Source of the DNA: CAZMRQ01 sp964568795
GTDB lineage: Bacteria > Pseudomonadota > Gammaproteobacteria > Comchoanobacterales > Comchoanobacteraceae
Length of the DNA: 64,000 nucleotides
Direction of reading: 5' to 3'
NCBI GenBank assembly: GCA_964568795.1
Contig: CAZMRQ010000001.1
Coordinates: forward strand, 25,548-89,547
Both the position numbers and the translations under genes were made by a program. The notes below the pieces were generated by a model that saw only the letters and a program-made list of their open reading frames with translations, was not told the DNA's origin and ran no database searches. Positions 62,017-64,000 of the stretch are shown one piece after another; position 1 is the stretch's first letter; the number at the start of each line of letters is the position of its first letter.

Positions 62017-63891
62017 GTGAGCTATGCTTATGAGGCATCATCGATTGAAGTCCTCAGCGGTTTGGAGCCAGTTAGAAAGCGTCCTGGCATGTATACCGAT
62101 ACTGAAACCCCAAATCATCTGGCGATGGAAGTGGTAGACAATGCCGTGGATGAGGTTCTTGCTGGATATGCGAGTGAAATTCAGATATGCCTTTATCAAG
62201 ATGGCTCTTTATCTGTGGCTGATAATGGCCGAGGAATGCCGACAGATATTCACCCAGAGCACGGTGAGTCGGGTGTTGCTTTGATTTTAACAAAATTGCA
62301 TGCAGGTGCCAAGTTCTCTAATGAAGCCTACCGCTATGCCGGTGGTTTGCATGGAGTAGGTGTGTCAGTGGTGAATGCATTGAGTGTGCGTATTGACGTC
62401 GAAGTAGATCAGGCAGGGCATACATGGAAGTTGGTTTGTGAAAATGGCGTCATTGTTCAGCCACTTACGAAAATAGCAGAGATTGCAAAGAAAAAAACAG
62501 GGACAAGAGTGCGGTTTTGGCCAGATGCTAAATTCTTTAATCAATCAGATTTTCTAGTGCCAAAACTATTAAAGTTGCTTGAGGCTAAGGCTATCTTATG
62601 TGCTGATTTAAAAATCACTTGGTTAAATGAAGAAAAAGAGGAGAAGATCACTTGGCATTATCCAGATGGTTTGCAAGAGTATGTGCTTGGTCAAGTTTCA
62701 GATGAACTCATTCCAGAAGTGCCGATTCAAGGACAGCATGAAGAGCAAGAACAGGCAGTAGAATGGTCCATAGGGTGGTTGGCGGATGGTTACGTAGGTC
62801 AACAGCAAAGTTTTGTCAATTTAATTCCAACTCCGCAAGGGGGGACCCATTACAATGGCTTTAAACAAGGACTATTGGATGCATTTAGGGAGTATGGCTC
62901 ATTGCACCAATTGTTGCCGAAAAATCTTAAATTGAAATCGGAGGATGTTATTGATGGCGCTGTTGCGATTCTATCTTACAAATTAAAAGAGCCACAGTTT
63001 GCAGGGCAGACTAAAGAAAGATTAACGAATGTCAGTGCCGCTTCTTATATTCAGCAAGCAGTTAAAAATACCCTGGAACATTGGCTGAATAAGCATATGG
63101 ATGAAGCGAAGTCTCTGCTTGATTTGGTGGTTGGTAGGGCACAAAAACGTCTTCGTCAATCTCAGCGTATTACACGAAAGTCTCCACTGCAGGGCCCTCA
63201 ACTGCCAGGAAAATTATCTGATTGTTTAACTCAGGATAGAGATGAAGCTGAGTTATTTCTAGTGGAAGGGGATTCAGCTGGTGGATCATGCAAACAAGCA
63301 CGTTTGCGGCATTTTCAAGCTGTTTTGCCTTTGCGTGGCAAGATTCTTAATACCTGGGAAGTTTCTTCAGAGCAGGTATTATCATCCCAGGAGGTGCATG
63401 ATATTAGCGTGGCTATTGGCATGGATCCAGGCTCAGCAGATATCAGTAACCGGCGTTACGGGAAATTATGCATTTTAGCAGATGCTGATTCGGATGGTTT
63501 GCACATTGCTACACTGATTTGTGCACTGTGCGTGAAGCATTTCAGAGCACTCGTGGAGCATGGCTGTGTTTACGTTGCAAAGCCGCCGCTTTTTCGGATA
63601 GATATTGGTAAAGACGTCTATTATGCACAAGACACTCAAGAGAAGGAGGCGGTATTGAGAAAGTTCAGTCATCGTCAAGTTCAGGTACAACGTTTTAAGG
63701 GACTGGGAGAAATGAATCCACCGCAACTGCGCGAGACGACGATGGACCCTGCGACAAGAAAGCTTGTGCAGTTAACAGTCGAGCAGTGGCAGGATATGGA
63801 AGAAAAGATGAATGTTTTGTTGTGTAAAAAACAAGTGAAACAACGCCGTGTGTGGCTAGAAAGTCAAGGAAGTAAAGCAACGATAGCTTGA
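62017..63891 (+). CDS. parE: DNA topoisomerase IV subunit B
   Basis: 624 aa, length as in E. coli ParE (630). The GHKL ATPase has EVVDNAVDEVLAG, DNGRGMPTDIH and YAGGLHGVGVSVVNALS; the Toprim has LVEGDSAGGS, ILADADSDG and the end QVQRFKGLGEMNPPQLRETTM. It decatenates replicated chromosomes with ParC (not in window). The GTG start at 62017 follows AGGAG at 62006. Confidence 0.97.
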   Translation: MSYAYEASSIEVLSGLEPVRKRPGMYTDTETPNHLAMEVVDNAVDEVLAGYASEIQICLYQDGSLSVADNGRGMPTDIHPEHGESGVALILTKLHAGAKFSNEAYRYAGGLHGVGVSVVNALSVRIDVEVDQAGHTWKLVCENGVIVQPLTKIAEIAKKKTGTRVRFWPDAKFFNQSDFLVPKLLKLLEAKAILCADLKITWLNEEKEEKITWHYPDGLQEYVLGQVSDELIPEVPIQGQHEEQEQAVEWSIGWLADGYVGQQQSFVNLIPTPQGGTHYNGFKQGLLDAFREYGSLHQLLPKNLKLKSEDVIDGAVAILSYKLKEPQFAGQTKERLTNVSAASYIQQAVKNTLEHWLNKHMDEAKSLLDLVVGRAQKRLRQSQRITRKSPLQGPQLPGKLSDCLTQDRDEAELFLVEGDSAGGSCKQARLRHFQAVLPLRGKILNTWEVSSEQVLSSQEVHDISVAIGMDPGSADISNRRYGKLCILADADSDGLHIATLICALCVKHFRALVEHGCVYVAKPPLFRIDIGKDVYYAQDTQEKEAVLRKFSHRQVQVQRFKGLGEMNPPQLRETTMDPATRKLVQLTVEQWQDMEEKMNVLLCKKQVKQRRVWLESQGSKATIA

Positions 63892-63961
63892 GTGTGTTTT
63901 TTCTGATGCCATGACAGTTGTTTTGCATATATTCCTAAGAAGTTATGTAAAGCCCAGATGA

Positions 63962-64000
63962 AAATGTCACCCCCTTAGCAAGATAGAAATGTCACCTCCC
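63962..64000. repeat. Short direct repeat at the right edge, possible IS end
   Basis: AAATGTCACCCCC (63962-63974) and AAATGTCACCTCCC (63987-64000) are 25 nt apart. Repeated TGTCACC-type sequences occur at ends of IS21-type insertion sequences, but the element itself would lie outside the window. Confidence 0.25.

Overview
The window looks like part of the chromosome of an intracellular gammaproteobacterium, most like the Legionellales/Coxiellaceae or other host-dependent gamma lineages. Housekeeping clusters are of gamma type: lepA-lepB-rnc-era, hda next to a DUF2066 gene, hemD-hemX-hemY, and tolC / nudF / parE. A nucleotide (ATP/ADP) translocase, typical of energy parasites such as Rickettsia and Chlamydia, lies at 34.4-35.8 kb. 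Seven large orphan genes, about 15 kb in all, match no family I recognise; several are effector-like (low-complexity tails, membrane segments, short-motif repeats). Base composition is moderately AT-rich.

Layout. 0-1.7 kb: 5' part of an orphan gene with tandem EDPF repeats. 1.9-8.3 kb: dps-like gene, lepA, lepB, rnc, era, a flippase-like membrane protein and a small CBU_0592-type membrane protein. 8.2-12.2 kb: EF-P and both beta-lysylation enzymes (epmB, efp, epmA) with a glutamate decarboxylase among them. 12.2-18.2 kb: two giant paralogous orphans. 18.5-21.5 kb: tRNA(CAT), metG, an RnfB-like ferredoxin and nth. 21.5-27.5 kb: orphan membrane and secreted proteins plus a decayed gene. 27.5-39.5 kb: a YqfO-type protein, a TrkH-type channel, polA, a degenerate ftsE/ftsX pair, hemL, the translocase, rubredoxin, a hydrolase, an orphan, rnt and hda.

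40.7-43.5 kb holds the most remarkable structure: four tandem units of about 745-750 bp (one interrupted by a 100-N assembly gap). Each has a nearly constant promoter/leader/signal-peptide block and a constant downstream block, flanking a completely different, GC-rich, mostly cysteine-rich secreted peptide. This looks like a diversifying toxin/effector/antigen cassette array.

43.7-59.7 kb: ihfB, dcd, mrp, hemD with a tiny entericidin-like lipoprotein, reduced hemX and hemY, fadD, recO, a second flippase-like protein, plsC, hemC (its start overprinted by an orphan gene), the cytochrome bc1 operon (petA-petB-petC), a glycosyltransferase and a TolC-family protein. 59.9-64 kb: two small orphan genes, a possible structured RNA, nudF and parE.

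Together the genes suggest a host-dependent cell that can import host ATP yet keeps heme synthesis and a bc1 respiratory complex. Reduction is visible: tail-to-tail gene overlaps, a DNA polymerase I without proofreading residues, FtsE without a P-loop. Coding capacity meanwhile is spent on large orphan and secreted proteins.
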